From the NCBI GenBank assembly GCA_964530225.1, contig CAZHBA010000087.1, positions 1 through 36,828 on the forward strand: 36,828 nt of DNA. The letters run 5' to 3'. The position numbers were made by a program, and so were the translations under genes. Positions 27,109-35,509 of the stretch are shown piece after piece (position 1 is the first letter of the stretch; the number at the start of each line of letters is the position of its first letter). The DNA comes from CAZHBA01 sp964530225. GTDB taxonomy: Bacteria > Pseudomonadota > Alphaproteobacteria > UBA6615. The notes below the pieces were generated by a model. That model was given only the letters and a program-made list of their open reading frames with translations, searched no databases and had not been told where the DNA came from.

Positions 27109-27693
27109 TTATTCCTCGTCGTCCGTTGTTGCGTCGTCACCGTCGCCGGTAGCCGTCGCCGCCTCGCTTTCGGCTACAGCTGAAGCTACCTTTTTTGATT
27201 TGCCTTTTTTCTTTAGCTCGCCTGCCTTTTCAACCGGCGAACGAACGGTAATCGATCCGCCGGCTTTTTCTACCGCCGCAATCGACGACTTGGTGGCGCC
27301 AGCGATGTTTATTTGTACCTTCGCGGTCAATTCGCCAGTACCAATCAGCCGCACACCATCACGCTTACGTCGCACGACGCCAGCGGCGACCAAGGCATCC
27401 TCTGTGATTTCGGACTTAGCATCAATCTTGCCAGCATCGATGGCCGCCTGGAGCCACGCCAGCGTCAATTCTTGATAGCGATTACGGTTGGGCTGTTTGA
27501 AGCCGCGTTTCGGCAAACGCCGGTACAGCGGCATCTGGCCACCTTCAAAACCTAGCAGCGAAACGCCGCTGCGCGATTTCTGACCCTTGTTACCGCGGCC
27601 TGCCGTCGTGCCAAGACCCGAACTATTACCTCGGCCAGCGCGTTTGCGCTTCCGGCGGGCCCCTGCACTATCAGATAACTCATTTAAATTCAT
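27109..27693 (-). CDS. rplO: Ribosomal protein L15
   Basis: The 194-residue 50S protein begins MNLNELSDSAGARRKRKRAG, followed by the glycine-rich GRGNKGQKSRSG and GGQMPLYRRLPKRGF. The conserved L15 core ends near residue 155 (SITVRSPVEKAGE). The remaining 35-40 residues are a Lys-rich stretch followed by an Ala/Asp/Glu-rich acidic tail, longer than the E. coli protein (144 residues). It lies between rpmD and secY. Confidence 0.98.
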   Translation of the reverse strand: MNLNELSDSAGARRKRKRAGRGNSSGLGTTAGRGNKGQKSRSGVSLLGFEGGQMPLYRRLPKRGFKQPNRNRYQELTLAWLQAAIDAGKIDAKSEITEDALVAAGVVRRKRDGVRLIGTGELTAKVQINIAGATKSSIAAVEKAGGSITVRSPVEKAGELKKKGKSKKVASAVAESEAATATGDGDDATTDDEE

Positions 27694-27733
27694 AACTTTT
27701 TCTTTCCGTTAGCCGATATCCTAGGCGGCGCAA

Positions 27734-27931
27734 TTAGCTTATTTCCTCGACGCGGACCAAGTGACTAACCTTCTCGGCCATACCGCGCACGGCCGGTGTA
27801 TCTTCCAACTCACGGATCCGGTGCATCTTGTTCAAGCCGAGGCCAATTAGTGTCTGGCGCTGATCCGGCCGCCGGCCGATGGGACTACCGATTTGGGTTA
27901 CTCGGATGCGTCCTTTTTTTTCATCAGCCAT
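27734..27931 (-). CDS. rpmD: Ribosomal protein L30
   Basis: The 65-residue 50S protein starts at ATG 27931 (MADEKKGRIRVTQIGSPIGR); the longer open frame upstream is the shadow of rpsE. The family's QRQTLIGLGLNKM and VRGMAEKVSHLVRV are present. It overlaps the end of rpsE by eight bases. The start region holds a run of eight A residues, a possible slippage or sequencing-error site, but the frame reads through correctly. Confidence 0.97.
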   Translation of the reverse strand: MADEKKGRIRVTQIGSPIGRRPDQRQTLIGLGLNKMHRIRELEDTPAVRGMAEKVSHLVRVEEIS

Positions 27932-28499
27932 TTTCTGCTTCCTCGGCCACGGCCTCCACGTCGGCGCCTCGCTGCCCAACGATCTGCGAAACCTTAACCC
28001 CGCGCCTGGACGCAACCGTGCGCGGTGACGACGTTCTGATCAGCGCGTCGAAGGCGGCCTTAATCATGTTGTGCGGGTTCGAACTGCCCACCGATTTAGC
28101 AACCACGTCCTGAACGCCGAGACATTCGAAAATAGCGCGTAGCGGACCTCCCGCGATAACGCCGGTACCTGCTGGCGCGGCGCGTAAGATTACCTTGCCG
28201 GCACCGAAGCGTCCGCGCATATCGTGGTGCAACGTGCGGCCTTCGCGCAAGGGGATGCGAATCATGGTTTGTTTGGCCTGCTCCGTCGCTTTGCGGATCG
28301 CCTCAGGCACTTCACGCGCCTTGCCCGAACCGTGGCCAACGCGGCCATTGCCGTCGCCGACAACGACGATCGCCGCAAAACCAAACCGCCGGCCGCCTTT
28401 TACGACCTTGGCGACACGATTGATGCTGACCAGCCGCTCGAGCAGATCGTTTTCTTCGCGCTGATCGCGCCTTCCTCGTCTCTGCGGTGCCTGTGCCAT
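27924..28499 (-). CDS. rpsE: Ribosomal protein S5
   Basis: The 191-residue 30S protein has the double-stranded RNA-binding N-terminal domain (LLERLVSINRVAKVVKGGRR, FGFAAIVVVGDGNGRVGHG) and the S5 C-terminal fold (GVIAGGPLRAIFECLGVQDV). It is complete, with an acidic C-terminal end (EAVAEEAENG). It sits between rplR and rpmD and takes part in decoding accuracy. Confidence 0.99.
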   Translation of the reverse strand: MAQAPQRRGRRDQREENDLLERLVSINRVAKVVKGGRRFGFAAIVVVGDGNGRVGHGSGKAREVPEAIRKATEQAKQTMIRIPLREGRTLHHDMRGRFGAGKVILRAAPAGTGVIAGGPLRAIFECLGVQDVVAKSVGSSNPHNMIKAAFDALIRTSSPRTVASRRGVKVSQIVGQRGADVEAVAEEAENG

Positions 28500-28511
28500 A
28501 TCCAGATTCCC

Positions 28512-28871
28512 TTAAAAGTTCAGGCCGCCCTCGCGAGCCGCCTCGGCAAGGGCTTTGACACGCCCGTGAAAAATGTAGCTGCCGCGATCGAAGACCACGT
28601 CGTTGATGCCGGCGCCCTGCGCCCGCTCGGCGACGAGTTTACCCACTTCAGTAGCAGCCTCTGTATTACTTCCCTTGACACCCTTGAAGGCTTTGTCCTT
28701 GGTTGACGCCTGAGCCAGCGTGCAACCCGCGGTATCATCTATAATTTGCGCATAGATGTGCCGGCTCGACCGGAACACGGACAGACGGGGACGCAGTTTC
28801 GATACCTTGCGCAGTTTGTTGCGCGTGCGGTTTCTACGGCGCTGCGCCAACTGGGACGAACTGATGGTCAT
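28512..28871 (-). CDS. rplR: Ribosomal protein L18
   Basis: The 119-residue 5S rRNA-binding protein contains RPRLSVFRSSRHIYAQIIDD and the end of the fold VVFDRGSYIFHGRVKALAEA. It is intact. Its start overlaps the rplF stop (ATGA at 28868-28871), consistent with coupled translation in the spc operon. Confidence 0.98.
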   Translation of the reverse strand: MTISSSQLAQRRRNRTRNKLRKVSKLRPRLSVFRSSRHIYAQIIDDTAGCTLAQASTKDKAFKGVKGSNTEAATEVGKLVAERAQGAGINDVVFDRGSYIFHGRVKALAEAAREGGLNF

Positions 28872-29401
28872 TTCTTCTTACCTTCCTTGCGCAAAATCTG
28901 CTCGCCGCGATAGCGAATACCCTTGCCCTTGTAGGGTTCCGGCTTACGAAACGCGCGAATCTCCGCTGCGATTTGGCCTACCGCCTGCTTATCGGCGCCC
29001 GAAACCTCGATCGTTGTCTGGTTTTCGCACTTGATCTCGATCCCTTCCGGAATGGGAAAATTAATGTCGTGGCTATAACCCAATTGCAGATTAAGATTTT
29101 TCCCCTGCACGGCTGCGCGGTAGCCAACGCCGGTGATATCGAGTGTCTTCGAAAAACCTTCCGAGACACCGGTCACCAGATTGGTCAATAATGCCTGCGA
29201 CGTGCCCCATATCGAATCAGCGCGCTTGCTCTCTTCGCGGGGCTTGACCCATATCAGATTATCCTCTTGGCTAATTGCCACTTCGCGCGGCAGGGTAACC
29301 GCGAGTTCTCCCAGCTTTCCCTTCGCGCGGACAAGTTGGTCCACAATCTGTACTTCGATCCCATCAGGAACCGTTACTGGGTTTTTGCCAACACGCGACA
29401 T
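28868..29401 (-). CDS. rplF: Ribosomal protein L6
   Basis: The 177-residue 50S protein has MSRVGKNPVTVPDGIEV at the start, two L6 repeats, and the signature PEPYKGKGIRY near the C-terminus. Length equals the E. coli protein. It lies in the spc operon between rpsH and rplR, overlapping rplR by four bases. Confidence 0.99.
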   Translation of the reverse strand: MSRVGKNPVTVPDGIEVQIVDQLVRAKGKLGELAVTLPREVAISQEDNLIWVKPREESKRADSIWGTSQALLTNLVTGVSEGFSKTLDITGVGYRAAVQGKNLNLQLGYSHDINFPIPEGIEIKCENQTTIEVSGADKQAVGQIAAEIRAFRKPEPYKGKGIRYRGEQILRKEGKKK

Positions 29402-29428
29402 CGCTCTAAACTCCGTATTCGGCCTCAG

Positions 29429-29827
29429 TTAAAAGACGCGGCACAAAACCTCACCACCGACATTTTGGCTGCGCGCATCATGATCCGAGAGCACACCTTT
29501 GGGCGTCGACAGAATGGATATCCCAAGGCCGTCATACACTTTGCCAAGGTCCTTTATTCCCGAGTAAACCCGTTGGCCCGGACGCGAAACGCGTTGAATT
29601 TCGCGAATGACCGGTTCACCCTCGTAATATTTAAGCTCGATCGTCAGTTCGGCGATGCCGTCGCGTAACTCCGCCCGGCTAAAACCACGGATGTAGCCTT
29701 CACTTTGCAAAACCCCGAGAACATTTGCACGCAGCTTGGATGCTGGTGAAATAATGGACGACATACCGGCACGTTGACCGTTACGGATGCGTGTTAGCAT
29801 ATCGCCTAGAGGATCGCTCATTGACAT
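29429..29827 (-). CDS. rpsH: Ribosomal protein S8
   Basis: The 132-residue 30S protein has the S8 start region SDPLGDMLTRIRNGQ and the C-terminal signature STPKGVLSDHDARSQNVGGE. I chose ATG 29827 because GGAGAG stands seven bases before it; the next in-frame ATG (29821) would give the usual 130 residues and is also possible. The open frame further upstream is the shadow of rpsN. In E. coli S8 represses the spc operon by binding its mRNA near rplE. Confidence 0.98.
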   Translation of the reverse strand: MSMSDPLGDMLTRIRNGQRAGMSSIISPASKLRANVLGVLQSEGYIRGFSRAELRDGIAELTIELKYYEGEPVIREIQRVSRPGQRVYSGIKDLGKVYDGLGISILSTPKGVLSDHDARSQNVGGEVLCRVF

Positions 29828-29840
29828 TGCGGTCTCTCCC

Positions 29841-30146
29841 TTACCAACTCGATTTAACCATGCCAGGAATTCGTCCCGTCGAAGCAAGGTCGCGAACCGC
29901 AATCCGCGATATCCGGAATTTCCGGTAAATGCCACGTGGCCGGCCGGATAATTCGCAGCGGTTGCGGACACGCACCTTTGCAGAATTTCGTGGCAGCTTG
30001 GCCAGCTTCATGCGGGCCGCAAATCGCTCCTCAGGTCCGCGCGACTGGTCGCGGGCGATGGCCTTTAACTCACTGCGCTTATTTGCATACCGCGCAGCCA
30101 ATACCCGCCGCTTTTTGTTGCGTTCTATCGAACTCTTTTTCGCCAT
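29841..30146 (-). CDS. rpsN: Ribosomal protein S14 (zinc-free form)
   Basis: The 101-residue 30S protein starts at ATG 30146 (MAKKSSIERNKKRR). It has the long C-minus form: no CxxC zinc motifs, as in E. coli. The signature RCELSGRPRGIYRKF is present, ending GMVKSSW. It lies 23 bases after rplE. The open frame upstream of this ATG overlaps rplE and is not homologous. Confidence 0.98.
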   Translation of the reverse strand: MAKKSSIERNKKRRVLAARYANKRSELKAIARDQSRGPEERFAARMKLAKLPRNSAKVRVRNRCELSGRPRGIYRKFRISRIAVRDLASTGRIPGMVKSSW

Positions 30147-30169
30147 ACGTCGTAGCCCTTTATAGACAC

Positions 30170-30712
30170 CTAGTTGTTGATCGGCATTTCGAAACCGCGC
30201 AACAACTCGCGTGCTTCGTCGTCCGTATTTGCAGTGGTACAAATCACGACGTTCAAACCCCGGATCTCGTCGACATCGTCGTAGTTGATTTCCGGGAATA
30301 CAATTTGCTCGCGCAATCCCAACGCGAAATTGCCCCTTCCATCGAAGCTATTGGTGCTCAACCCACGAAAATCGCGAACTCGCGGCAGCGCAATCGTCAT
30401 TAGACGGTCGAGGAATTCGTACATCCGCTCGCCGCGCAGGGTGACCTTGCAGCCGATCGGCATGCCTTCGCGCAGCTTAAAGTTAGCGACCGACCGCCGC
30501 GCCCGACAAACCACCGGTTTCTGGCCGGCAATCAGCGTCATCTCGTTCAGCGCAAAGTCGACTTTCTTCGAATCCTGCGAGCCCTCGCCAATCCCCATGT
30601 TCACCACGATTTTTTCCAAACGCGGTACCTGGTGGTCATTGCCATAGCCGAACTGCTCTTTCAGCTTTGGCTTGAGGGCCGTATCGTAATGTTCATTCAA
30701 ACGAGTTGCCAT
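30170..30712 (-). CDS. rplE: Ribosomal protein L5
   Basis: The 180-residue 5S rRNA-binding protein contains PRLEKIVVNMGIGEGSQDSK, the GQKPVVCRARRSVANFKLRE region and RGLNVVICTTANTDDEARE at the C-terminus. Length matches E. coli (179). It lies between rplX and rpsN. Confidence 0.99.
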   Translation of the reverse strand: MATRLNEHYDTALKPKLKEQFGYGNDHQVPRLEKIVVNMGIGEGSQDSKKVDFALNEMTLIAGQKPVVCRARRSVANFKLREGMPIGCKVTLRGERMYEFLDRLMTIALPRVRDFRGLSTNSFDGRGNFALGLREQIVFPEINYDDVDEIRGLNVVICTTANTDDEARELLRGFEMPINN

Positions 30713-30719
30713 CTTCTAC

Positions 30720-31061
30720 CTACCCGTCAATGACTTCACCCGACCGCATGGCCACACGTACCTTGCGGCCATCATCGAGAGTCTTGAAGCCAACGCGTGT
30801 CGGCTTGTCTAATTTTGGGTCCATGAGGGCGATGTTCGATGTATGGATCATCGCCTCGTATTCGTTAATGCCGCCGGGCGACGTCTGGGTGGGGCGCTGG
30901 TGGCGCTTCATCATGTTGACACCCTGGACCAGGACACGATTGCGCTCACGGTCAACTCGTAACACTTCACCCGTCTTACCCTTGTCGCGGCCGCTGATGA
31001 CGACAACGTTGTCGCCCCGGCGGACCCGCATCTTGATTTTCTTGGCTTTTATGCTGGGCAT
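30720..31061 (-). CDS. rplX: Ribosomal protein L24
   Basis: The 113-residue assembly-initiator protein has the KOW motif (MRVRRGDNVVVISGRDKGKT) and the VQGVNMMKRHQRPT block. Its ATG directly follows the TAG of rplN (TAGATG), so translation is probably coupled. Length is normal. Confidence 0.98.
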   Translation of the reverse strand: MPSIKAKKIKMRVRRGDNVVVISGRDKGKTGEVLRVDRERNRVLVQGVNMMKRHQRPTQTSPGGINEYEAMIHTSNIALMDPKLDKPTRVGFKTLDDGRKVRVAMRSGEVIDG

Positions 31062-31430
31062 CTACAAAACCTCCGGCGCGAGCGAGACTATTTTCATGTG
31101 GCGCTTGGCGCGTAATTCACGCGTAACTGGGCCAAAAATACGCGTACCGATGGGCTCGCCCTGCGGATCAAGTAATACCGCTGCATTCTTGTCAAAACGA
31201 ATGGTGCTGCCGTCGTCACGATGAATATCGCTTCGCGTCCGCACGACCAGTGCACGATGGATTTCACCTTTTTTCACGCGGCCGCGCGGGATCGCCTCCT
31301 TCACGGAGACGACGATAATGTCGCCGACCCCAGCCACCATGTGCCGCGAACCGCCTAGCACCTTGATGCACTGCACCCGCCGGGCGCCACTATTGTCGGC
31401 AACCGAAAGGTTAGTTTGCATCTGAATCAT
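31062..31430 (-). CDS. rplN: Ribosomal protein L14
   Basis: The 122-residue 50S protein begins MIQMQTNLSVADNSGARRVQ and contains GVGDIIVVSVKEAIPRG and the signature end RELRAKRHMKIVSLAPEVL. It is the first gene of the spc group. It follows rpsQ by only 27 bases with no visible terminator, so S10 and spc are probably read through as one unit here. Confidence 0.99.
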   Translation of the reverse strand: MIQMQTNLSVADNSGARRVQCIKVLGGSRHMVAGVGDIIVVSVKEAIPRGRVKKGEIHRALVVRTRSDIHRDDGSTIRFDKNAAVLLDPQGEPIGTRIFGPVTRELRAKRHMKIVSLAPEVL

Positions 31431-31457
31431 TGTTCCAAGTCCTCTTACGTCCGCCGG

Positions 31458-31697
31458 CTAAGCGCCGACTTTTTCGATTACTTCAAAACGCTTGTTGCGC
31501 GATATCGGCCGACACTCACGGATACGCACCGTGTCGCCGATCGAGGCGCTATCGGTTTCGTCATGCGCGGCGTACTTTTTTGAACTCGTGATAATTTTCT
31601 TGTACAGGGGATGCATAACCCGACGATCGATGCGGACCACTACGGTCTTGTTCATCTTATCGCTGACCACTGTACCGGTAAGAACACGTCGCGGCAT
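31458..31697 (-). CDS. rpsQ: Ribosomal protein S17
   Basis: The 79-residue 30S protein starts at ATG 31697 (MPRRVLTGTVVSDKMNKTVV). A TTG three codons earlier is open but sits too close to the GGGAG element to serve as start. The S17 signature IGDTVRIRECRPISRNKRF is present. It ends the S10 group, after rpmC. Confidence 0.97.
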   Translation of the reverse strand: MPRRVLTGTVVSDKMNKTVVVRIDRRVMHPLYKKIITSSKKYAAHDETDSASIGDTVRIRECRPISRNKRFEVIEKVGA

Positions 31698-31717
31698 TTC
31701 GTCCAAACTCCCGTTAA

Positions 31718-31912
31718 TTACTTGGCGGTGGGGCGTTCGCCGAGAACGGTTTTAACCCGGGCTAAATCGCGCCGCACTTGGCGCTGCCGGGCCGTGTTCT
31801 CGAGTTGCCCACTGGCTTTTTGAAAACGCAAATTAAATGCTTCCTTCTTCAAGTCGCGTATCTGGTCCCGCAATTCGTCGTCGCTCTTGGTGCGAATATC
31901 AGTAACTTTCAC
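31718..31912 (-). CDS. rpmC: Ribosomal protein L29
   Basis: The 64-residue 50S protein uses a GTG start (31912), giving MKVTDIRTKSDDELRDQI, followed by the family helix with LKKEAFNLRFQKASGQLEN. It lies seven bases after rplP. In the ribosome it sits near the exit tunnel, part of the docking site for the signal recognition particle. Confidence 0.97.
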   Translation of the reverse strand: MKVTDIRTKSDDELRDQIRDLKKEAFNLRFQKASGQLENTARQRQVRRDLARVKTVLGERPTAK

Positions 31913-31919
31913 GGCTCAC

Positions 31920-32333
31920 CTACCCTGCCGACCGGCTAACCATACGCATTTGCACCGGCAGCTTGGCCGCCGCAAGGCGGAAAGCTTCTTCGGCCACATC
32001 TGGCGTTACGCCATCGATTTCAAACATCACCCGGCCAGGCTTGATCCGAACCATCCAGTATTCAGGCGTACCCTTGCCCTTACCCATACGCACTTCCGCG
32101 GGCTTGGTGCTAACCGGAACGTCGGGAAATACACGGATCCATACACGCCCGGCTCGTTTCATGTGCCGGGTCATGGCGCGGCGCGCGGCCTCAATCTGGC
32201 GCGCCGTCACACGTCCAGGCGTGATAGCTTTGAGGCCGTACGAGCCAAAGTTCAAGCTCGTACCCGACGTCGCCAAGCCGTGCAGGCGGCCCTTATGCTG
32301 TTTACGAAACTTGGTTCGTTTGGGACTAAGCAT
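31920..32333 (-). CDS. rplP: Ribosomal protein L16
   Basis: The 137-residue 50S protein has MLSPKRTKFRKQHKGRLHG and the signature RMGKGKGTPEYWMVRIKPGR. It is intact and normal in length. It lies seven bases after rpsC in the S10 group and in the ribosome contacts A-site tRNA. Confidence 0.99.
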   Translation of the reverse strand: MLSPKRTKFRKQHKGRLHGLATSGTSLNFGSYGLKAITPGRVTARQIEAARRAMTRHMKRAGRVWIRVFPDVPVSTKPAEVRMGKGKGTPEYWMVRIKPGRVMFEIDGVTPDVAEEAFRLAAAKLPVQMRMVSRSAG

Positions 32334-32340
32334 CGTTCAG

Positions 32341-33051
32341 TTACCTACCCACCGGCCTGCGCTGGGGGCTGCTGCCGGGTTGCTGTTGTTGCTCCGCACG
32401 GCGGTCCTGCGCCATGGGATCATGTTCCATGATGTCGCCGCGATAGACCCATACTTTGACGCCGCAGGCGCCGTAGGTCGTTTGCGCTGTCGCGGTGCCA
32501 TACTGCACGTCCGCGCGCAGCGTATGGAGCGGCACTTTACCTTCTAGATATTGTTCTGTACGGGCGATTTCCGCACCACCTAAGCGCCCGCCGCACATCA
32601 CACGGACCCCTTCGGCGCCCAGCCGCATGGCATTCTGCACGGACCGTTTCATGGCGCGACGAAAGCCGACTCGGCGTTCAAGCTGCTGAGCGATATTTTC
32701 CGCCACCAGTTTGGCGTCGATCTCCGGCTTGCGGACTTCGACAATATTCAGGCTCACCTCGGAACCCGTCCTGGCCGCCAAATCGGACCGTAATTTCTCG
32801 ATGTCAGCGCCCTTCTTGCCAATGACAACACCGGGCCGCGCGGTATGAATGGTGACACGCGCTTTTTTCGCCGGACGCTCGATGATGATACGGCTGACAC
32901 CGGCACCGGCGAGTCGTTTATCGAGAAATTTGCGCAGCTCCAGATCTTCCAGCAATAAAGCACCGTAAGCGCTACCTTCAGCGTACCAACGCGAATCCCA
33001 AGTACGATTGATACCGAGCCGGAGCCCAATCGGATTGACCTTTTGGCCCAT
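32341..33051 (-). CDS. rpsC: Ribosomal protein S3
   Basis: The 236-residue 30S protein has a KH type 2 domain with GxxG as GKKG (PGVVIGKKGADIEKLR), and the C-terminal S3 fold with RAMKRSVQNAMRLGAEGVRV. The last 23 residues are Gln/Arg/Pro-rich (EQQQQPGSS...), a low-complexity extension. The ATG overlaps the rplV stop (TAATG). It forms part of the mRNA entry helicase. Confidence 0.99.
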   Translation of the reverse strand: MGQKVNPIGLRLGINRTWDSRWYAEGSAYGALLLEDLELRKFLDKRLAGAGVSRIIIERPAKKARVTIHTARPGVVIGKKGADIEKLRSDLAARTGSEVSLNIVEVRKPEIDAKLVAENIAQQLERRVGFRRAMKRSVQNAMRLGAEGVRVMCGGRLGGAEIARTEQYLEGKVPLHTLRADVQYGTATAQTTYGACGVKVWVYRGDIMEHDPMAQDRRAEQQQQPGSSPQRRPVGR

Positions 33052-33431
33052 TACGATGCCTCCTCTTGCTCGCGTACAACCAGGGTTATGCTACTGAACG
33101 GCTTCATGATACGGGCCATCCGGCCCCGCGCCCGGGGACGCCAACGTTTCATGACCATTCCCTTGCCGACCGTCGCTTCGGCAACGACCAGCCGATCAAC
33201 GTCGAGTTGATGATTATTTTCTGCATTGGCTATAGCGCTTTCGAGCCCCACCTTGACCTGCTGGGCGATACGGCGGCGCGAAAATCTGAGATCGTTCAAC
33301 GCCGTCTGCACATTCTTCCCGCGGATCGATTGAGCCACCAAGTTGAGTTTCTGCGGGCTTATCCGTAGCGAACGAACCACTGCTCGTGCTTCGTTGTCTG
33401 CGGAACGTCGGGATACCGATTTTTTACCCAT
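33051..33431 (-). CDS. rplV: Ribosomal protein L22
   Basis: The 126-residue 50S protein contains LRISPQKLNLVAQSIRGKNV and the signature MKRWRPRARGRMARIMKPFS whose loop lines the exit tunnel near the macrolide site. It is complete. It starts two bases after the rpsS stop and overlaps the rpsC start. Confidence 0.99.
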   Translation of the reverse strand: MGKKSVSRRSADNEARAVVRSLRISPQKLNLVAQSIRGKNVQTALNDLRFSRRRIAQQVKVGLESAIANAENNHQLDVDRLVVAEATVGKGMVMKRWRPRARGRMARIMKPFSSITLVVREQEEAS

Positions 33432-33433
33432 GG

Positions 33434-33712
33434 CTAAACTCGCTTCGCCTTGCGGTCAGCGGCATGGCCGTAATAGGTGCGCGTCGGCGAAAATTCGCCA
33501 AACTTATGGCCAACCATGTCTTCCGTCACCATGACCGGTATAAATTTCTGACCGTTATGAACGCCAAAGGTTAGGCCCACGAACTGCGGTAAAATTGTCG
33601 ATCGGCGCGACCAGGTCCTGATCACGTCGCTACGCCCCGAACCGCGCACAACTTCTGCTTTTTTCAGCAGATAGCTGTCTACGAACGGTCCCTTCCAAAT
33701 GGAACGTGCCAC
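33434..33712 (-). CDS. rpsS: Ribosomal protein S19
   Basis: The 92-residue 30S head protein has MARSIWKGPFVDSYLLKKAE, the TWSRRSTILPQFVGLTFGVH block, and the signature HKFGEFSPTRTYYGH. It is normal in length and lies 11 bases after rplB. Confidence 0.99.
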   Translation of the reverse strand: MARSIWKGPFVDSYLLKKAEVVRGSGRSDVIRTWSRRSTILPQFVGLTFGVHNGQKFIPVMVTEDMVGHKFGEFSPTRTYYGHAADRKAKRV

Positions 33713-33723
33713 CTCGCTCTCCT

Positions 33724-34548
33724 TTATTTCGCACGCCGGCGAAGGATTAAACGCTGAGTCCGTTTATTGGACCGTGTCCGTTTACCCTTCGTCGGTTTAC
33801 CCCAAGGCGTTACAGGATGACGGCCACCTGAGGTCCGCCCCTCGCCACCACCGTGGGGATGATCGATCGGATTCATTGCGACACCGCGAACGGACGGACG
33901 CTTGCCCACCCAGCGCTTGCGTCCCGCCTTACCTAGTTTGATATTCGATTTATCGGCGTTCGAAACCGCACCGATCGTTGCCATACATTCGGCGCGCACC
34001 ATGCGCACTTCGCCCGACGTCAACTTCAACAACGCGTTGCCCTGATCGCGGCCGACTAATTGGACATAGGTACCGCCGGCACGCGCCAATTTGCCACCGC
34101 CTTTGGCCTTGAGTTCGACATTGTGAACGATTGTGCCGATCGGTATCGAGCTCAACGGCATGGCGTTGCCAGGTTTAATATCCGCGCGCTCACCCGAAAT
34201 AATCGTATCGCCAACATTCAATCGTTGCGGCGCCAGGATGTAGTTTTGTTCACCATCCTCATATTTCAGGAGAGCGATAAATGCGCTGCGGTTGGGGTCG
34301 TATTCGACCCGTTCAACCGTTGCTGGAATATCGAATTTCTTGCGCTTAAAATCAATCTTTCGATACAGCCGTTTGTGGCCGCCGCCGCGGCGGCGCGCTG
34401 TAATCCGGCCCGCGTTGTTGCGCCCACCCTTTTTCGGTAACCCTTCTGTGAGCTGCTTGACCGGGTCGCCTTTCCACAGAGCGGAATGATCGACAAGCAC
34501 CAACCCCCGCTGGCCGGGCGTATTCGGCTTATATTGTTTCAGTGCCAT
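33724..34548 (-). CDS. rplB: Ribosomal protein L2
   Basis: The 274-residue 50S protein begins MALKQYKPNTPGQRG and holds the peptidyl-transferase-proximal signature GVAMNPIDHPHGGGEG with the key histidine. I use ATG 34548; the GTG immediately before it is also open. Length equals the E. coli family. It lies 11 bases after rplW. Confidence 0.99.
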   Translation of the reverse strand: MALKQYKPNTPGQRGLVLVDHSALWKGDPVKQLTEGLPKKGGRNNAGRITARRRGGGHKRLYRKIDFKRKKFDIPATVERVEYDPNRSAFIALLKYEDGEQNYILAPQRLNVGDTIISGERADIKPGNAMPLSSIPIGTIVHNVELKAKGGGKLARAGGTYVQLVGRDQGNALLKLTSGEVRMVRAECMATIGAVSNADKSNIKLGKAGRKRWVGKRPSVRGVAMNPIDHPHGGGEGRTSGGRHPVTPWGKPTKGKRTRSNKRTQRLILRRRAK

Positions 34549-34559
34549 CACTTATTCCC

Positions 34560-34889
34560 CTACACACCCGATGAAATATCGATCGACTCGCCTTCGGCAA
34601 GCCGAATCAGCGCTTTTTTATAGTCCGACGTACGTCCCAATCGGCCACGCCACTGCTTTTTCTTACCGACCTGGCGCAGCGTGTTGACGCCATCAACCTT
34701 GACGCCAAACAAGCCTTCGACCGCGGCGCGGATTTCCGGCTTCGTCGCATTTAGCGGCACGCGAAACACCACCTGATTGTGTTCGGAGACCAGCGTCGAT
34801 TTCTCGGTAATAATCGGATAGCGCACGATGTCGTACATACGCTCTTGGCTGATCGTAACGCGGCCGCGCGGTTTGCGTGACGTGCTCAT
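34560..34889 (-). CDS. rplW: Ribosomal protein L23
   Basis: The 109-residue 50S protein contains YDIVRYPIITEKSTLVSEHN, then VEGLFGVKVDGVNTLRQVGK. It has a basic N-terminal extension of about 17 residues (MSTSRKPRGRVTISQER). The ATG overlaps the rplD stop (ATGA). In the ribosome it forms the main docking site for SRP and trigger factor. Confidence 0.98.
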   Translation of the reverse strand: MSTSRKPRGRVTISQERMYDIVRYPIITEKSTLVSEHNQVVFRVPLNATKPEIRAAVEGLFGVKVDGVNTLRQVGKKKQWRGRLGRTSDYKKALIRLAEGESIDISSGV

Positions 34890-35506
34890 CGCAAGCGCTC
34901 CTGTAATTGTTCAACAGCCTCACGGGTCAGCACTAGGGTGTCGCGGCGCAGAATATCGAATACGTTCGCGCCCTTTTGCGGTAACAAATCGATGCCCGGA
35001 ATATTTCGTGCTGCCAGCATAAAATTACGGTCGAGCTCAGCGCCTCCGACGATCAGTGCCGAAGACAAACCCAACTTATCGAGCTTACCCAAAATCGATT
35101 TGGTTTTTGGCTCTCCCGACTTGACCTCGTCGAGAACGATCAATTTGCCATCCGCCTGCTTTGCCGAAAGTGCCGACTTCAACGCCGTCTGGCGTACCTT
35201 TTTCGGCATTTCAATATCGTGGCTACGCGGCGTCGGCCCGAAGGTTGTCTGCCCGCCACGCATCTGTGCTGCGCGGTTGCTACCGCGCCGCGCCCGACCG
35301 GTGCCCTTTTGCCGGAACGGCTTGGCACCGGTACCAGAAATTTCGCCGACGGTTTTGGTCTTATGGGTGCCTTGGCGGCGCTTGGCGAGTTGGTAATTCA
35401 CCATACGGCTTAATAAATCCCGACGGACCGGGGCGCCAAACACTGCGTCATCGAGGTCGATCTCTCCGGCAGCCTTATTGTCGAGACTAACTACCTTGCA
35501 CTTCAT
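34886..35506 (-). CDS. rplD: Ribosomal protein L4
   Basis: The 206-residue 50S protein has the tunnel-loop signature KPFRQKGTGRARRGSNRAAQ and the globular C-terminal part ALIVGGAELDRNFMLAARNI. Length is typical. In E. coli L4 represses the S10 operon through its leader; whether this holds here is unknown. It lies three bases after rplC. Confidence 0.99.
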   Translation of the reverse strand: MKCKVVSLDNKAAGEIDLDDAVFGAPVRRDLLSRMVNYQLAKRRQGTHKTKTVGEISGTGAKPFRQKGTGRARRGSNRAAQMRGGQTTFGPTPRSHDIEMPKKVRQTALKSALSAKQADGKLIVLDEVKSGEPKTKSILGKLDKLGLSSALIVGGAELDRNFMLAARNIPGIDLLPQKGANVFDILRRDTLVLTREAVEQLQERLR

Positions 35507-35509
35507 GGC

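Noticed and set aside
27904..27931. Programmed frameshift at the A8 run near the start of rpmD
   Set aside because: The zero frame reads through to a complete L30, and there is no product to be gained by shifting.
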